Below, piece by piece: positions 19,201 through 28,827 of a stretch of DNA of 64,000 nucleotides. The position numbers and the translations under genes were made by a program. The notes beneath the pieces were generated by a model, which made no database searches, was not told the origin of the DNA, and saw only the letters and a program-made list of their open reading frames with translations. Origin of the DNA: Thermincola carboxydiphila (GTDB taxonomy: Bacteria; Bacillota; Thermincolia; Thermincolales; UBA2595); contig JAENYP010000002.1 of assembly GCA_016841725.1 (NCBI GenBank), positions 30,757 through 94,756 on the forward strand. Direction: 5' to 3'. Each line of letters opens with the position of its first letter. Position 1 is the first letter of the stretch.

Positions 19201-19485
19201 CCTTTGATAAAGCCGTTCGGCAAGGAATCTTTCACCACCCAGGGAAAACTCAAAAGTAACCGCAAGCCTGTCCTCATACTGGTTCATTATGCCGCGGGTC
19301 CCGCTTTTGGCCCTGGTCACCTTTCCAAAAAGGGCCAGGGTGATTCCGTCAAGAATTGTTGATTTCCCGGCGCCTGTCGGTCCAAATACCCCGAAGATAC
19401 CGACAGCGCCCAACTGTCCGAAATCAATGACCTGTTCTTCACGATAACTCTGCAGTCCTCTGAACTTAAGCATCACCGGCTGCAT
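16291..19485 (-). CDS. sbcC: Exonuclease subunit SbcC (Rad50-like ATPase)
   Basis: About 1064 residues starting MQPVMLKFRGLQSYREEQ; this ATG is chosen because GGGAGG lies seven bases before it, and two upstream ATG/TTG options have no such spacing. GPTGAGKSTILDGI is the Walker A motif; long coiled-coil arms flank a zinc hook CPVC (EPCPVCGSLNHPQ); NTLSGGETFLTSLALALALS is the signature motif and FFLDEGFGTLD the Walker B. With SbcD it forms the Mre11-Rad50-type nuclease that opens hairpins and processes double-strand ends. It overlaps the end of sbcD by 20 bases, so translation is coupled. Confidence 0.96.
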   Translation of the reverse strand: MQPVMLKFRGLQSYREEQVIDFGQLGAVGIFGVFGPTGAGKSTILDGITLALFGKVTRAKSGTRGIMNQYEDRLAVTFEFSLGGERFLAERLYQRDRHDPDSVKIKNARLVQTTSDSVLADKASDVDARITELLGMSYEDFSRAVILPQGKFDQFLKLTGGERARMLENILRLERYGEQLSKKVTDLENELKNRLEANIGLLAQLGEASEEVIAAAEADLGKQVQAVIQQDMLRKKAEIEFRELEKTAGLHSELETMVKEKQRLDTERPVLDKQRELLERSLKAEPMRRLLEQEEEIVRKTADAGTVLNRLEEKLAEAGKREAEVLVRLQAAEKKEEVIDDLKEKALPRAALAVAYEKQAFLLEAETGRIGKDIDEKTRHMDMVSDEGRKKGTLLEDARKDSNSFKTKREALLRILECRGALEKCLSALSELEGAEKQETEVKNALAGKQKTLSVQEEKMLQILAENMEVTDANPDEKGFSELMNKAAAVVRQASDAKRLQDESLARVMAGNMAGALANRLRTGEPCPVCGSLNHPQPAAEADGDDSGLEDARTMAAEAGQRLEQLLEWQREAGIAYNTYKNIASDIKTEYLPNREIKTRALEAAAGKFATALTMLAEAAANTETGGLLGLPGDPCRDREKIREARNILVNAETDIKSLDAQIRASDDNIRAAEAELVELRTRYRELAAEKAGLEKSQQAANKSLMEQKSMIDEITGGKTAGIYAKEVREQIALLQRELIEARKAWELLQNEKQEISRELAVAAAGMSGLSESLERLRTELQAQVTNEGFDSIAGLRQSLIEPGERSGIQNRINEYDKLLDHLEKGIRGLRDKIGVSEFDCEKLEQAREILETQSAEYAEAVRSEGALKKHLEVLREKHELWNRLREEKKHLLRRRELAGQLVSLLKGRKYVQFLAEEHLRDMAAEASLRLGTLTGQRYSLELDEGGNFVMRDDYSGSQRRPVNTLSGGETFLTSLALALALSSKIQLKGQYPLGFFFLDEGFGTLDQEKLEIVMGTLERLHDGSRMVGVITHVPELRNRLPRCLEVIPAQQDGTGSRVVTKAT

Positions 19486-20683
19486 CGGCATCACCTCCCT
19501 CAAGGAGTTCTAGGAACAGGTCCACCAATTCCTGTTCAGGAGAGGAACCTGTTTCCCTGGCAGCGAAACGCCTGAACTTTTCTTCTGCCGAAAGCTCCGA
19601 GAGCCGCCTGACATTACCGGTTTCTTCTTCACTAACCCCTGGCAGCAGAACCCGTATGCTGATCACACCGGGGTGCAGTTTCCTTAAATCAACCACCTGC
19701 GAAGCAGTGAGCGGTTCCGCGCTCTCGATTTCCATATCAGCCCACAAATGACGGTTTTCCTCAGACTCACACCAGCTGTAGGCCTCCTGATAGCAGGAAA
19801 ACCTGAGAGAGCGCAGGGGCTTTCCGCTGGTTAGGCTTAATGTGGTCACCTCTGCTGTTTTTCCCGGGACTGCATCAATAATGACAATTTCCTTTTGCCT
19901 GTCAGCCTCTGAAAAGCTGTAGCAGAGAGGTGATCCCGAATAACGGCAGGGTACCGGGCTGCCGCCAACCTTTTGGGGGCGGTGCAGGTGTCCCAGGGCT
20001 ACATAGTGGGCATTGGCCGGCAGAGCGGCGGGTTCCACCACATAGGCTCCGCCAAGCTGTATTTCCCGTTCTGACTCCGAAGCTCTGCCGCCAAGAACAA
20101 ACAGGTGACTCACCGCAAGGTTTACCGTATCCTCCCGGAAGTGAGCCGCACCTTCACTGAAGGCCAGTCTGACCCTTTCCGAATAGGCAAGCTGCATGTC
20201 CTTATCCTCGAGGGACCCGGACAATATCTCATTAAGCCTCTGTTCAGAGGGATATGGCAGGACGACAACCAAGGCATGCTCACGGCAGCCAGGAACCACA
20301 ATTTCCGCCCACCCGGGACCTCCCGTAACCAGAGTCCCCCCAGTTATCTCTTCACCGGGATAACCGTAAAGATATATGCCGTGCTTTTGTGCTATGGGAT
20401 TGGCGGCATGAAGGCGGTCCGGACTGTCATGATTTCCGGCAATGGCTATAACCCCCCTGAGACCGTTTCCAGCAAGCCGTTCTACAGCCTCATAAAACAA
20501 TTCCTCGGCCTCTGCGGGCGGGTTATAGGTATCAAACACATCCCCGGCAATTAATATCAGATTGATTCCGTTTTCGTCAACAATAGAACAGAGTTCATCA
20601 ATAAACCGGCGCTGTTCCGGGATCCTGCTCCTGCCTTCCAGGGTGCGGCCGAGATGCCAGTCTGATGTATGTAGAATTTTCAT
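19466..20683 (-). CDS. sbcD: Exonuclease subunit SbcD (Mre11-like nuclease)
   Basis: 405 residues. MKILHTSDWHLGRTLEGR, LILIAGDVFD, IAGNHDS and VALGHLHRPQ are the calcineurin-like phosphoesterase motifs that bind two Mn ions. SbcD cleaves DNA ends and hairpins together with SbcC, whose gene follows with overlap. GGGGGAGATG precedes the ATG. It starts 17 bases after the addA stop, so addB-addA-sbcD-sbcC appear to form one DNA-repair operon of about 12 kb. Confidence 0.96.
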   Translation of the reverse strand: MKILHTSDWHLGRTLEGRSRIPEQRRFIDELCSIVDENGINLILIAGDVFDTYNPPAEAEELFYEAVERLAGNGLRGVIAIAGNHDSPDRLHAANPIAQKHGIYLYGYPGEEITGGTLVTGGPGWAEIVVPGCREHALVVVLPYPSEQRLNEILSGSLEDKDMQLAYSERVRLAFSEGAAHFREDTVNLAVSHLFVLGGRASESEREIQLGGAYVVEPAALPANAHYVALGHLHRPQKVGGSPVPCRYSGSPLCYSFSEADRQKEIVIIDAVPGKTAEVTTLSLTSGKPLRSLRFSCYQEAYSWCESEENRHLWADMEIESAEPLTASQVVDLRKLHPGVISIRVLLPGVSEEETGNVRRLSELSAEEKFRRFAARETGSSPEQELVDLFLELLEGGDADAAGDA

Positions 20684-20700
20684 TGTTTAAACATCTCCCC

Positions 20701-23700
20701 CTAACACTTTACTTCACTGCCGGCTGCAAAAAAGTACAGGTATTTCTCCTTCACCGGTCTCTTCAGTATCCGTTCCACAGCGATTCCGTATAGGTTTAAT
20801 TGGCCCTGATATCTCTTTGCGGTTTCTGCGGTTCTTCCCGGTGGAATATAGTCGGTCTTGTAATCAATAAGGATATATCCGTCAGCTTCGTCGATCAGGC
20901 AGTCAATGACACCCTGGACTATTACCTTTTCCCCTCCGTTACCTCCTAAAACACCTGTATCGCCAGTATCACCTGTGTCAAAATATATTTCTGCTACCGG
21001 CACTGCCATGGTGAAAGCCATTTCCCGTTTAACCCTGGGAGCAGATTTCATTTTGTGCCCCAGAGGCCCGTTGAAGAACTTCAGAACAGCACCAATGCTG
21101 ACTGCTGCCGCCTGTTCACCTGTAAGCAGCCCGGCTGCCTGCATGCTCTGCACCTGCCGGACAATAGAATCATGATTTATCTCTTCTTCCAGTTTCATGT
21201 GCTGCATCACCACGTGCATGGCCGAACCTTTTTCCGCCGGAGACAAACCGGATATCCTTTGCAGGAATTTGGGCCTGACACCTTGTATATCTATCATTTT
21301 CTCTCTTGCTTTATCGGTCACTAAGTCGGCTTCCACTGCTTCATCTGCCACTATAGCAAACCTTTTCTTTAATTCGGTTACCGAGGCCTTGGCAGGTATT
21401 CCGGCAGACTCTGTAGAGGGATATTTCCAGTTAAGGCCCTTATCCAGAAATTCACCATAGCTGTCTTCCATTACAACCGGTTCCAGGCGTTTTACCTGTT
21501 CCATAAATTGCGCCTTCTCAGAGCCTGTCTCAGACAAAACAGCTATAGATACCCATGGCTCAGGGAATATTAGCTCCCACCTCGTAATATCGGCCAGCAC
21601 TGCCAAATCATCCCCTGTTTCGGGGGAGAGTTTTCTCAAGGCGGCGCCATCGGGATGCCTTGACAAAGCAGGGCCTATCCAGTCCAGGTAATTCCTGGCC
21701 GACATTAGGGCGGTCTCAGGCAGAAAGCACTGTCCGGGGTCGGCCCTCCGGCCGGTTTCACACCATCCAAGAGATGCCTTGGCAAGATTTTGCACTGTTC
21801 CTACCAGGACCAGCTTTTCCTTTGCCCTGGTAAGAGCTACATACAGTATTCGCATCTCCTCGGCCAGGAGTTCTTTTTTCAGGCAGAGCCTAATGGCATG
21901 CTGGGCAATAGTCGGATAGGTCAGGCGCAGCTCCGGGTCCACAACCGGCAGCCCCAGGCCCATTTTCTTATGGAGCAGCGATTTTTTGCTGAGGTCTGCA
22001 GTATTAAACTGTTTACCCAGCCCGGCAACAAATACCACCGGAAATTCGAGCCCCTTGCTCTTATGAATACTGATTATCCTGACCACATCTTCATTCTCAC
22101 CCAGCGCCCCGGCAGTTCCCAGGTCGCTTCCTGTCTCCCGGAACCTTTCAATAAACCTGAGAAACCTGAAAAGACCCCGGTAACTGGTAGCCTCAAACTG
22201 GCGGCACCGGTCATATAAAGCACGCAGGTTTGCCTGGCGCTGAGCGCCTCCGGGCATACCGCCCACGTAGGCGAAATACCCGGTTTCATGCAGCAGCCTC
22301 CAAATAAGGTCTGAAAGGGGTCCCCTTCTTGCCAGGGTCCGCCAGGTTTCCAACCGCTCCAAAAATTCCCTCAGCTTGATACCGGGACCTATACCGGAGG
22401 CAGCGCATTTTTGCACCGCATCATAATAATCACCTGTATTGTCATGGGTGCGCACAAAGGCCATTTCATCGGCGCTGAGCCCAACCACCGGAGAGCGCAT
22501 GACGGCGGCCAGAGGGATATCCTGTCTCGGATTGTCTATTACCCTAAGGAGGGACATCATTGTCTCCACTTCAACAGCCTCAAAATATCCAGTGCCCAGG
22601 TCGGCATAGGCGGGAATTCCCATGGCCCTGAATTCCTCAAGAAATACATTTGCCATATTCCTTGTTGTCCTAAGCAGGACAACAATATCGCGATACCTTG
22701 CCGGCCGGTAATCCCCGGATTTCCCGTCAAACACATAAAGACCCGGAGTGTCGTCATCTTTTTTGCCTAACACCATTTCCCTGATTCTCTTTGCCGTCAC
22801 CCGCGCCTCCCGCTGAGTGGCATCCAGGTCTTCCGGCCCCAGGCCTGCATCAGGGCCAAAATCCCCTTCCCGGGGCAGCCCTTCAGCACGCGGCAATTCT
22901 TCAGCTTGTGTCAGCTCTTGAGCTTGTGTCAGCTCTTGAGCCTGCGGCAATTCTCCATCTCCGGAGACATAATGCTTTTCCAGCAGATGTACTTCAACAG
23001 GGGTATCAGCTGCTGTAGAAACATTGGCTGCACAGTCAGGATACTGCGCCCCGGGGACCAATTCAGCCTTTTGGTCATAGACTAGGTTGTCAAGGGTTCC
23101 ACTCATCAGCTGCCTGAATATATAGTTAACTGCAGCCACAACTTCCCGGCGGCTGCGGAAGTTCCTGGTCAGGTCAATTCCTCTCTCCGGCCCCCCCTGG
23201 GAACGTGGGTAACAGTGATACTTTTCCAGAAACAAATCGGGCTCTGCCAGGCGGAACCGGTAGATACACTGTTTGACATCCCCTACCATAAACCGGTTAG
23301 TGGCGTTCTCCCCTATTCCGGAAACAAGCTTCAGGATTGTTTCCTGGACCTCATTTGTATCCTGATACTCATCAACAAAGACTTCAGTAAAATACTCCTG
23401 CATTTCACAGGCAGCTTCAGAGGGAATTATCCTGCCAGGGGATGAGTCCGGGTCCATCAATATTTTCAAACAATAATGCTCCAGGTCCGAAAAATCAACC
23501 AGGGAACGTTCATTCTTGGCTTTGGCGTACCTTTCCCTGAACTCCAGAGCCAAGCCCGCCAGCCTCTTCACCGGAGGTGCCATCATTAAGAGGTCTGCAG
23601 TCAGGTCTGCCGCCGGTCGGGAGAAAAAATCGTCCTTTATTTTATTGACCATCTTTTTCACTTCATCCCGGCTGTTTTTTACTTTGTCCCGGGCATATTC

Positions 23701-24582
23701 GTCAATATCACTCCCTTTACAGGGCTTCAACTTACCAAACTGGGCATTGCTAATTTCACTATATAGTACCTCCCAGGAGATTGAGGCCGCATTCAGCAAA
23801 TCGTCAACCAGAAGGATATCATCACTCAGGGTTTGCAGGTAGACAGCAGGACCGCCGGGCATGGATGCTGTCCTCACCGCAGCAGCAAGGGTGTGACGAC
23901 ACCCCTTAAGAAGCAGTTGCACTGATTCCATTATTGACTGGCCCCACTCAAGGTTCTCAGGGGCTCCCCCCCCTGCAGCCAGGTACTTTTCATAAATACC
24001 TTCCAGCCATTGTTCAGGCCATGGATTGCTGTGAGAAAACTCATAGAGGTTCAGGACCATGTCCTGGAGAAAGCTGTCATCCCGTAAGCCGCCATATGCA
24101 TCAACCAGTTTAAGGAACTCCTCATCTCTGTTCTCATAACAGTCTTCAAACAACTCCTCCAGTACCTCAAGGCGCAGCAGGGCGGCCTCATTATCATCAG
24201 CTATCCTGAAGGCAGGGTCCAGGTCTGTTTTATAAAAATACCTGCGCAGAATGTCGAGGCAGAAGGAATGCAGGGTAGTTACCGAGGCCCTGTTTAGAAG
24301 AGTAAGCTGGCGTCTTAAATGCAGGGAATCGGGGTTATTGTTTAGTTCGCGGACAATAGCGGCACTTATCCGCTCCCGCATTTCAGCAGCCGCCGCCTTA
24401 GTGAAAGTCACCACCAGCAGCCTGTCCACATCAATAGGGCTGTAGATATCAGTAACCTGCCTGATAATCCGTTCTACAAGCACGGCGGTTTTTCCGGCGC
24501 CGGCCGCAGCAGAAACCAGGAGGTTACAGCCTCGTGCAGTTATGGCATCATGCTGTTCCGGAGTCCATGTGGGAGCACTCAT
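20701..24582 (-). CDS. addA: ATP-dependent helicase/nuclease subunit A
   Basis: 1293 residues. UvrD-type helicase motifs are evident: PEQHDAITARGCNLLVSAAAGAGKTAVLVER (Walker A, about residues 8-40), VDEYQDTNEVQ (motif II), DLTRNFRSR and SIHKSKGLEFPVVFVAG. The C-terminal RecB-like nuclease shows VIDCLIDEADGYILIDYKTDYI. AddAB resects double-strand breaks for recombination and takes the place of RecBCD in Firmicutes. An unusual low-complexity insert of repeated QAQELT lies near residues 545-570. AAGGAGG precedes the ATG, which overlaps the addB stop by four bases. Confidence 0.97.
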   Translation of the reverse strand: MSAPTWTPEQHDAITARGCNLLVSAAAGAGKTAVLVERIIRQVTDIYSPIDVDRLLVVTFTKAAAAEMRERISAAIVRELNNNPDSLHLRRQLTLLNRASVTTLHSFCLDILRRYFYKTDLDPAFRIADDNEAALLRLEVLEELFEDCYENRDEEFLKLVDAYGGLRDDSFLQDMVLNLYEFSHSNPWPEQWLEGIYEKYLAAGGGAPENLEWGQSIMESVQLLLKGCRHTLAAAVRTASMPGGPAVYLQTLSDDILLVDDLLNAASISWEVLYSEISNAQFGKLKPCKGSDIDEYARDKVKNSRDEVKKMVNKIKDDFFSRPAADLTADLLMMAPPVKRLAGLALEFRERYAKAKNERSLVDFSDLEHYCLKILMDPDSSPGRIIPSEAACEMQEYFTEVFVDEYQDTNEVQETILKLVSGIGENATNRFMVGDVKQCIYRFRLAEPDLFLEKYHCYPRSQGGPERGIDLTRNFRSRREVVAAVNYIFRQLMSGTLDNLVYDQKAELVPGAQYPDCAANVSTAADTPVEVHLLEKHYVSGDGELPQAQELTQAQELTQAEELPRAEGLPREGDFGPDAGLGPEDLDATQREARVTAKRIREMVLGKKDDDTPGLYVFDGKSGDYRPARYRDIVVLLRTTRNMANVFLEEFRAMGIPAYADLGTGYFEAVEVETMMSLLRVIDNPRQDIPLAAVMRSPVVGLSADEMAFVRTHDNTGDYYDAVQKCAASGIGPGIKLREFLERLETWRTLARRGPLSDLIWRLLHETGYFAYVGGMPGGAQRQANLRALYDRCRQFEATSYRGLFRFLRFIERFRETGSDLGTAGALGENEDVVRIISIHKSKGLEFPVVFVAGLGKQFNTADLSKKSLLHKKMGLGLPVVDPELRLTYPTIAQHAIRLCLKKELLAEEMRILYVALTRAKEKLVLVGTVQNLAKASLGWCETGRRADPGQCFLPETALMSARNYLDWIGPALSRHPDGAALRKLSPETGDDLAVLADITRWELIFPEPWVSIAVLSETGSEKAQFMEQVKRLEPVVMEDSYGEFLDKGLNWKYPSTESAGIPAKASVTELKKRFAIVADEAVEADLVTDKAREKMIDIQGVRPKFLQRISGLSPAEKGSAMHVVMQHMKLEEEINHDSIVRQVQSMQAAGLLTGEQAAAVSIGAVLKFFNGPLGHKMKSAPRVKREMAFTMAVPVAEIYFDTGDTGDTGVLGGNGGEKVIVQGVIDCLIDEADGYILIDYKTDYIPPGRTAETAKRYQGQLNLYGIAVERILKRPVKEKYLYFFAAGSEVKC
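22879..22950. repeat. 18-bp tandem repeats inside addA
   Basis: The unit AGCTTGTGTCAGCTCTTG occurs twice exactly, with decayed copies on both sides. It stays in frame and encodes QELTQA-type hexapeptides, an expansion in a linker of the helicase. Confidence 0.75.
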
Positions 24583-27500
24583 GATTTACCTCCTTCCCCG
24601 GCAGCTGTCATTGAAATCCTCTGCCAAAGCTCATTTTCCGGGACAGGGCGCAAGACCCTGAAAAGGTTGCCTTCCATGAGGGTATCAAAACTGCATACAG
24701 GTTTGAAGCGGCAGTACCGGCAAGCATTTTGACTCCGCATTTTATAAGGAGTGATATTGACATTACCACCGAGTATTTCCTTGCCGTAATCCTGAAATAT
24801 GGTCTCTATGAAACGGCGCAGCAGTTCAAACTGCTTTTCTCCAATAACCGGTGCACTGCTGTAAAAAGTCCCGTCATTCTTTATCCCAACCGGAAATAGG
24901 TCGGAATAGCCTGTCTCTGTCCAGGCATCCATTAACCTGAATACATCCCGGTCATCCAAGAGCAGTCCCTTCATCTTTAATTTTAGAGTTACTGCTCTCT
25001 CTGCCTCCTCGGGTGTCATTGGTCCAGAGACCGGCAGCAGAGGATCGGTAACTGTGAAGTACAGAATCCCGGCAGGCTTTACCTGGCAGTCCTGGGCCTG
25101 GGTTTTGGCGAAATAATCCAGAGCAACATGAAGGTATGTAAGCAGCTGCAGGCTCAGGCCGTAATAAACCTCCTCAAGGTTTAAGCGGCGGTCTCCTGAT
25201 TTGTAGTCAATAACTCGCAGATAAATGCTGTTTTCTGAAACGGCCTTGTCAAGCCTGTCAATGCGCCCGGCCAGTTCCAGGGTTTCACCTCCCGGAAGCT
25301 GGATAACCTTTGCCGGCATCAGACCGCCCGGCCCAAAGGAAATTTCCAGCCCACAGGGCCTGAAACTGCTGCGGCGCGCATGCTCAGTAAGAACCAGGGC
25401 GGCCCGGTTAACTGCCCTTTTAAGTTTCCCTGCCAAGTACCGGTATCTGGCGCTGCTCAATAGAATTTGATTTTGCAGCCCCGGTATCAGGTCGTCAACT
25501 GTCTGTTCACTGAGCCGGAGACAGTCCTCCCTGCTCAGGTTACCCCAGTCGTCCCCATGCCGCTCCACCTCATGGGCAAACCTTTTCAGGGCAGCATGGA
25601 AAAGTTCCCCCATATCAGGGGCTTCCAGACGAAACATATTCCTTTCCTTCAGCTTTAGCCCGTAAGAAGAAAAATGTGCAAAAGGGCAGGCAGCAAAACG
25701 CTCTATTCTGGAAACACTGGCCTTGATGTTTTTCCCATAAAGCATACTGCTGGTACTTCTTGAGAGGTTTTTTACAGTATTGTCTCCAAATACCGCTTCA
25801 ATGACCTGTCCGGCCTGACCCGAAATATCCCTGGTGACAAACCGGTTGTACAGCTCCCACCAGATACCGTGAACAGGCCTTCCCGCTCTGGCATCACGGA
25901 GCCTTCCAGCCAGATAAGACAGGGCTCTCCCGGGATGTACCAGGAATTCCAGGCCTTCAGCCTCACTACCGGCAAAGGGTTCTACCTGGAAACTGTCTTC
26001 TCTGACCTCTGGAAGCAGTTCCCTGATCCTGGATATCACCGGTGATACCCCAATAGCCCTGCCCTCGTCGTCAGCCAAAGGGTAACTCACCCACAACCGC
26101 TCACTGGCCCTGGTGAGGGCGGTATAAACAAGGAACTGTTCCTCAAAAGATTTTTTCCGGCTTCCCGGCGCCAGACTGATTCCTGCCAGTTCCAGCCTTT
26201 CCCGTTCTATATCATTAAAGATTCCGTCATCAGAAATCCTGGCCGGCAATACTCCTTCATTGGCTCCCAGGATAAACACGTTTTTAATATCCGGGTTGCG
26301 GGAGCGGTCAAGGGAACCCACCACCACCTGGTCAAGCCCGGGAGGTATCATTCCCAGTGTCAGGCCGGCAAAACCTGCTTCCAGGATTCCCGCATAAGCA
26401 GGCAAATCTGTCTGCTCATCTCCCAGGGCTTCAACCACCTCATCAAATAGATCCATAACACTTTTCCAGACCTGGGTATGCTCCCTGGCAGTCACTATAT
26501 TTCCTGCAGCATGATCGGTTTCCCTCCACCTGTTAAGTGTATCCCCCGCCCCCAGGTCTTCCAGCAGTTCATATAGAATAGCTGTCATTTCCCGGACATT
26601 CCCGGCAGTGTCAATCTTACGGCAAAAATCCGCCAGCGCCCCGGCTGCCCTTCTCCTTATATCGTTAATCTGTTCCAGATCGGCCCTTTCTTCTTCAGTT
26701 AGATTCCGGTCCTCCCCCAGGGAATCCTGTTTCCTGTAAACCCAATCCCTGTCATCTGTCCATCGAAATCCCCTGATACCGTGGGCTAGCACGTAATTTT
26801 CCAGATTATAGATACTTTCCCTGTCAACCGGAACCAGATCTGTTTTCAGGTATCGGAATACCGGCTCATAAGCCCAGTTCTTCACAGACGTTTCCAGTGC
26901 GGAACGAATCAGTTCAATCAGGGGATGGTGCATTACTTTTCGTTTATGATCAATAAAAAAAGGTATCTGGTGGTCTGTGAAAATACCTGTAATCAAGTCA
27001 TGGTACATTTCCAGTTCCCGCAGCAAAACTGTGGAATCACGCCATCGCCTGCCTTCATCTCTCGCCTGGCGGATAATTTCCCGGGCACATGCCTCAACTT
27101 CAGCCCGCCTGTTGGCAGCAGCAACAATTCTGACATTTCCCGGGCTTTGAGCATATTGCGGCGCCGGATAACTAAAAAAGTATTTCTCCAGATGGGCCAA
27201 GTCACCTGCCGAACAGAAACGCCGGGGCGGCTCATCAGAGAATGCGGCTGGACCGGCGATTTTTACCTGCAGCCTATCCCCGATAGTTTTCAGTTTGTTA
27301 TAAGTCTCCCATACGGGGTAAAATACATCGTTTTCGGTGAGGTTGTCCGCCACACTTGTGGAATCAATACAAAGAGCTATATTCACTGAGCCGGCTGACT
27401 GCACGATGGCCTCAATTACCTTCAGTTCCTGTGGCGTAAATCCTTTAAACCCATCTATCCAAAATTCAGCCTGATCAAAGGTCCCGGCCTTGGACATCTG

Positions 27501-28058
27501 TTCTGCCAGCAGGTTCAGGTAATCATCCGGATCTGTATAACTGTCTTCAAGTTGTTTTTCCAGTTCTCTGTACAAAAAAGCCATATCAATTAATTTATCT
27601 GTCAAAAGCAATCCTTTTTTTGCCAGCACCAATGCCGCATTTTCCAGTTTCTCCGGTGATATCAGGTAAGTCTTCATCTCCCCGATACTCCTGGCAAGAC
27701 AATCTGGAAAACCGGGACGTCCGGCAGTACTTCCAAACAATCTTAATTCATGCTTGTGCTTTTCCAAAAGCCTGCGCAAAATCATCCGTTTACCAAGTTC
27801 ACCCACCGGAATTCGCGCCGCTCCCCCCGTCTCCAGCAGTACCCTGTATGCAAGCCTGCGGAAGCTCAATACCTGTGCTCTCACAGACCCCTCCAGGCCA
27901 AGTTTTGCTGACAGGTAATATTCCATCTGGAAGGTCGCCTGTTCCGGTACTAATATTATTATGGGGGACCCGTCCGGACTCCGCTCAAGCTCCTCTTTAA
28001 CATGTTTAAAGATATACCTCGTCTTCCCGGCACCGGCACGGCCCAGTATAAACCGCAA
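24579..28058 (-). CDS. addB: ATP-dependent helicase/nuclease subunit B
   Basis: About 1159 residues from a TTG at 28058 (opening RFILGRAGAGKTRYIF), picked because GGAGG lies eight bases before it and homologues begin at this point. Walker A is GRAGAGKT; the RecB-like nuclease shows LRVIDYKSGDR; the iron-sulfur cluster ligands are the Cys in ACPFAHFSSYG and the trio CRYCRFKPVC near the C-terminus. The internal similarity to Bacillus AddB (ANRRAEVEACAREI, FILGANEGVLPAR, SVSRIERFAACPF) is extensive. First gene of the addB-addA-sbcD-sbcC set. Confidence 0.95.
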   Translation of the reverse strand: MRFILGRAGAGKTRYIFKHVKEELERSPDGSPIIILVPEQATFQMEYYLSAKLGLEGSVRAQVLSFRRLAYRVLLETGGAARIPVGELGKRMILRRLLEKHKHELRLFGSTAGRPGFPDCLARSIGEMKTYLISPEKLENAALVLAKKGLLLTDKLIDMAFLYRELEKQLEDSYTDPDDYLNLLAEQMSKAGTFDQAEFWIDGFKGFTPQELKVIEAIVQSAGSVNIALCIDSTSVADNLTENDVFYPVWETYNKLKTIGDRLQVKIAGPAAFSDEPPRRFCSAGDLAHLEKYFFSYPAPQYAQSPGNVRIVAAANRRAEVEACAREIIRQARDEGRRWRDSTVLLRELEMYHDLITGIFTDHQIPFFIDHKRKVMHHPLIELIRSALETSVKNWAYEPVFRYLKTDLVPVDRESIYNLENYVLAHGIRGFRWTDDRDWVYRKQDSLGEDRNLTEEERADLEQINDIRRRAAGALADFCRKIDTAGNVREMTAILYELLEDLGAGDTLNRWRETDHAAGNIVTAREHTQVWKSVMDLFDEVVEALGDEQTDLPAYAGILEAGFAGLTLGMIPPGLDQVVVGSLDRSRNPDIKNVFILGANEGVLPARISDDGIFNDIERERLELAGISLAPGSRKKSFEEQFLVYTALTRASERLWVSYPLADDEGRAIGVSPVISRIRELLPEVREDSFQVEPFAGSEAEGLEFLVHPGRALSYLAGRLRDARAGRPVHGIWWELYNRFVTRDISGQAGQVIEAVFGDNTVKNLSRSTSSMLYGKNIKASVSRIERFAACPFAHFSSYGLKLKERNMFRLEAPDMGELFHAALKRFAHEVERHGDDWGNLSREDCLRLSEQTVDDLIPGLQNQILLSSARYRYLAGKLKRAVNRAALVLTEHARRSSFRPCGLEISFGPGGLMPAKVIQLPGGETLELAGRIDRLDKAVSENSIYLRVIDYKSGDRRLNLEEVYYGLSLQLLTYLHVALDYFAKTQAQDCQVKPAGILYFTVTDPLLPVSGPMTPEEAERAVTLKLKMKGLLLDDRDVFRLMDAWTETGYSDLFPVGIKNDGTFYSSAPVIGEKQFELLRRFIETIFQDYGKEILGGNVNITPYKMRSQNACRYCRFKPVCSFDTLMEGNLFRVLRPVPENELWQRISMTAAGEGGKS

Positions 28059-28172
28059 TTCCAAGCCCTCCACCCCACATTCTTTCGGTTTTAGGAACAA
28101 TTCGCCACATAATTTAATTATTCCTTTACTTTGGCAGCCCGCTTAATGCTTTCCTGCCTGCCATCAATTGCC

Positions 28173-28206
28173 AAAAAAAAACCGTCCCTCTGTTGACAGG
28201 ACAGTT
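28173..28206 (-). terminator. Terminator after the 200-aa hypothetical gene
   Basis: Minus strand: AACTGTCC pairs with GGACGGTT (one G-T pair) across an 11-base loop and is followed by TTTTTTTGG. Confidence 0.75.
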
Positions 28207-28213
28207 ATGCCGT

Positions 28214-28816
28214 TCATGGAATTATATTGGACATTTCCCTGCGGAAATAGTTTTCCAGAGATCCAAAGTGTTCAATCTTACCCCTGCTGGTAAATCCGTA
28301 AAATGGTCTTCTCCTGTTGCCAAACTCATTGTTGCACAGCGCTTTTTTTAGTTCCAGAGGACTGATTCCCATAATCAAATCACTGCCCGCATCATATTTT
28401 TGGTTTACGAGTACAGGAGAAACACGCGCCAGACCAATCCTGTTTTCAAAAGCATACCTTACGGCTCCTCTGTTGAAAGGATACCTGGAGGTAATGTATA
28501 GTTTTCTGATATTTCGCTCTGAGAAGTTTCTCAGGCTGACCATAAATTGCTTCAGTATATCCACTGTAACAATCTCAGCATCATCACAGTTGATGAACCA
28601 GTAATTATAGCCTGACATACCATTCCCGGAATTGTGGCGAAGTTCTGCCACTAAATTAAATTGTATGCTTCCTGATGACCGCATTTCATTAATCGAGAAA
28701 ACAACCGGTGATTCCATAAGTGATCCATCAAGCAACCGGGCCTCACAAACCGCTTTCAGCGCTGATAATACTTTTACCTTTAAATCACATGCTGTCAATG
28801 ACTTTTCCATACTCAT
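28214..28816 (-). CDS. Hypothetical protein, 200 aa
   Basis: I do not recognise this protein. It is soluble, with no signal peptide. A segment IRKLYITSRYPFNRGAVRYAFENRIGLARV resembles by eye the strand-helix-strand end of Mrr-like restriction endonuclease folds (ITSG-F...GA..YA...I.L), but no D-ExK active site stands out, so this is only a hint. The C-terminal part is basic (NNEFGNRRRPFYGFTSRGK). The ATG follows the upstream membrane-protein gene by 11 bases, so the two form an operon that ends in a clear terminator. Confidence 0.65.
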   Translation of the reverse strand: MSMEKSLTACDLKVKVLSALKAVCEARLLDGSLMESPVVFSINEMRSSGSIQFNLVAELRHNSGNGMSGYNYWFINCDDAEIVTVDILKQFMVSLRNFSERNIRKLYITSRYPFNRGAVRYAFENRIGLARVSPVLVNQKYDAGSDLIMGISPLELKKALCNNEFGNRRRPFYGFTSRGKIEHFGSLENYFRREMSNIIP

Positions 28817-28827
28817 AGCTGACTGTT

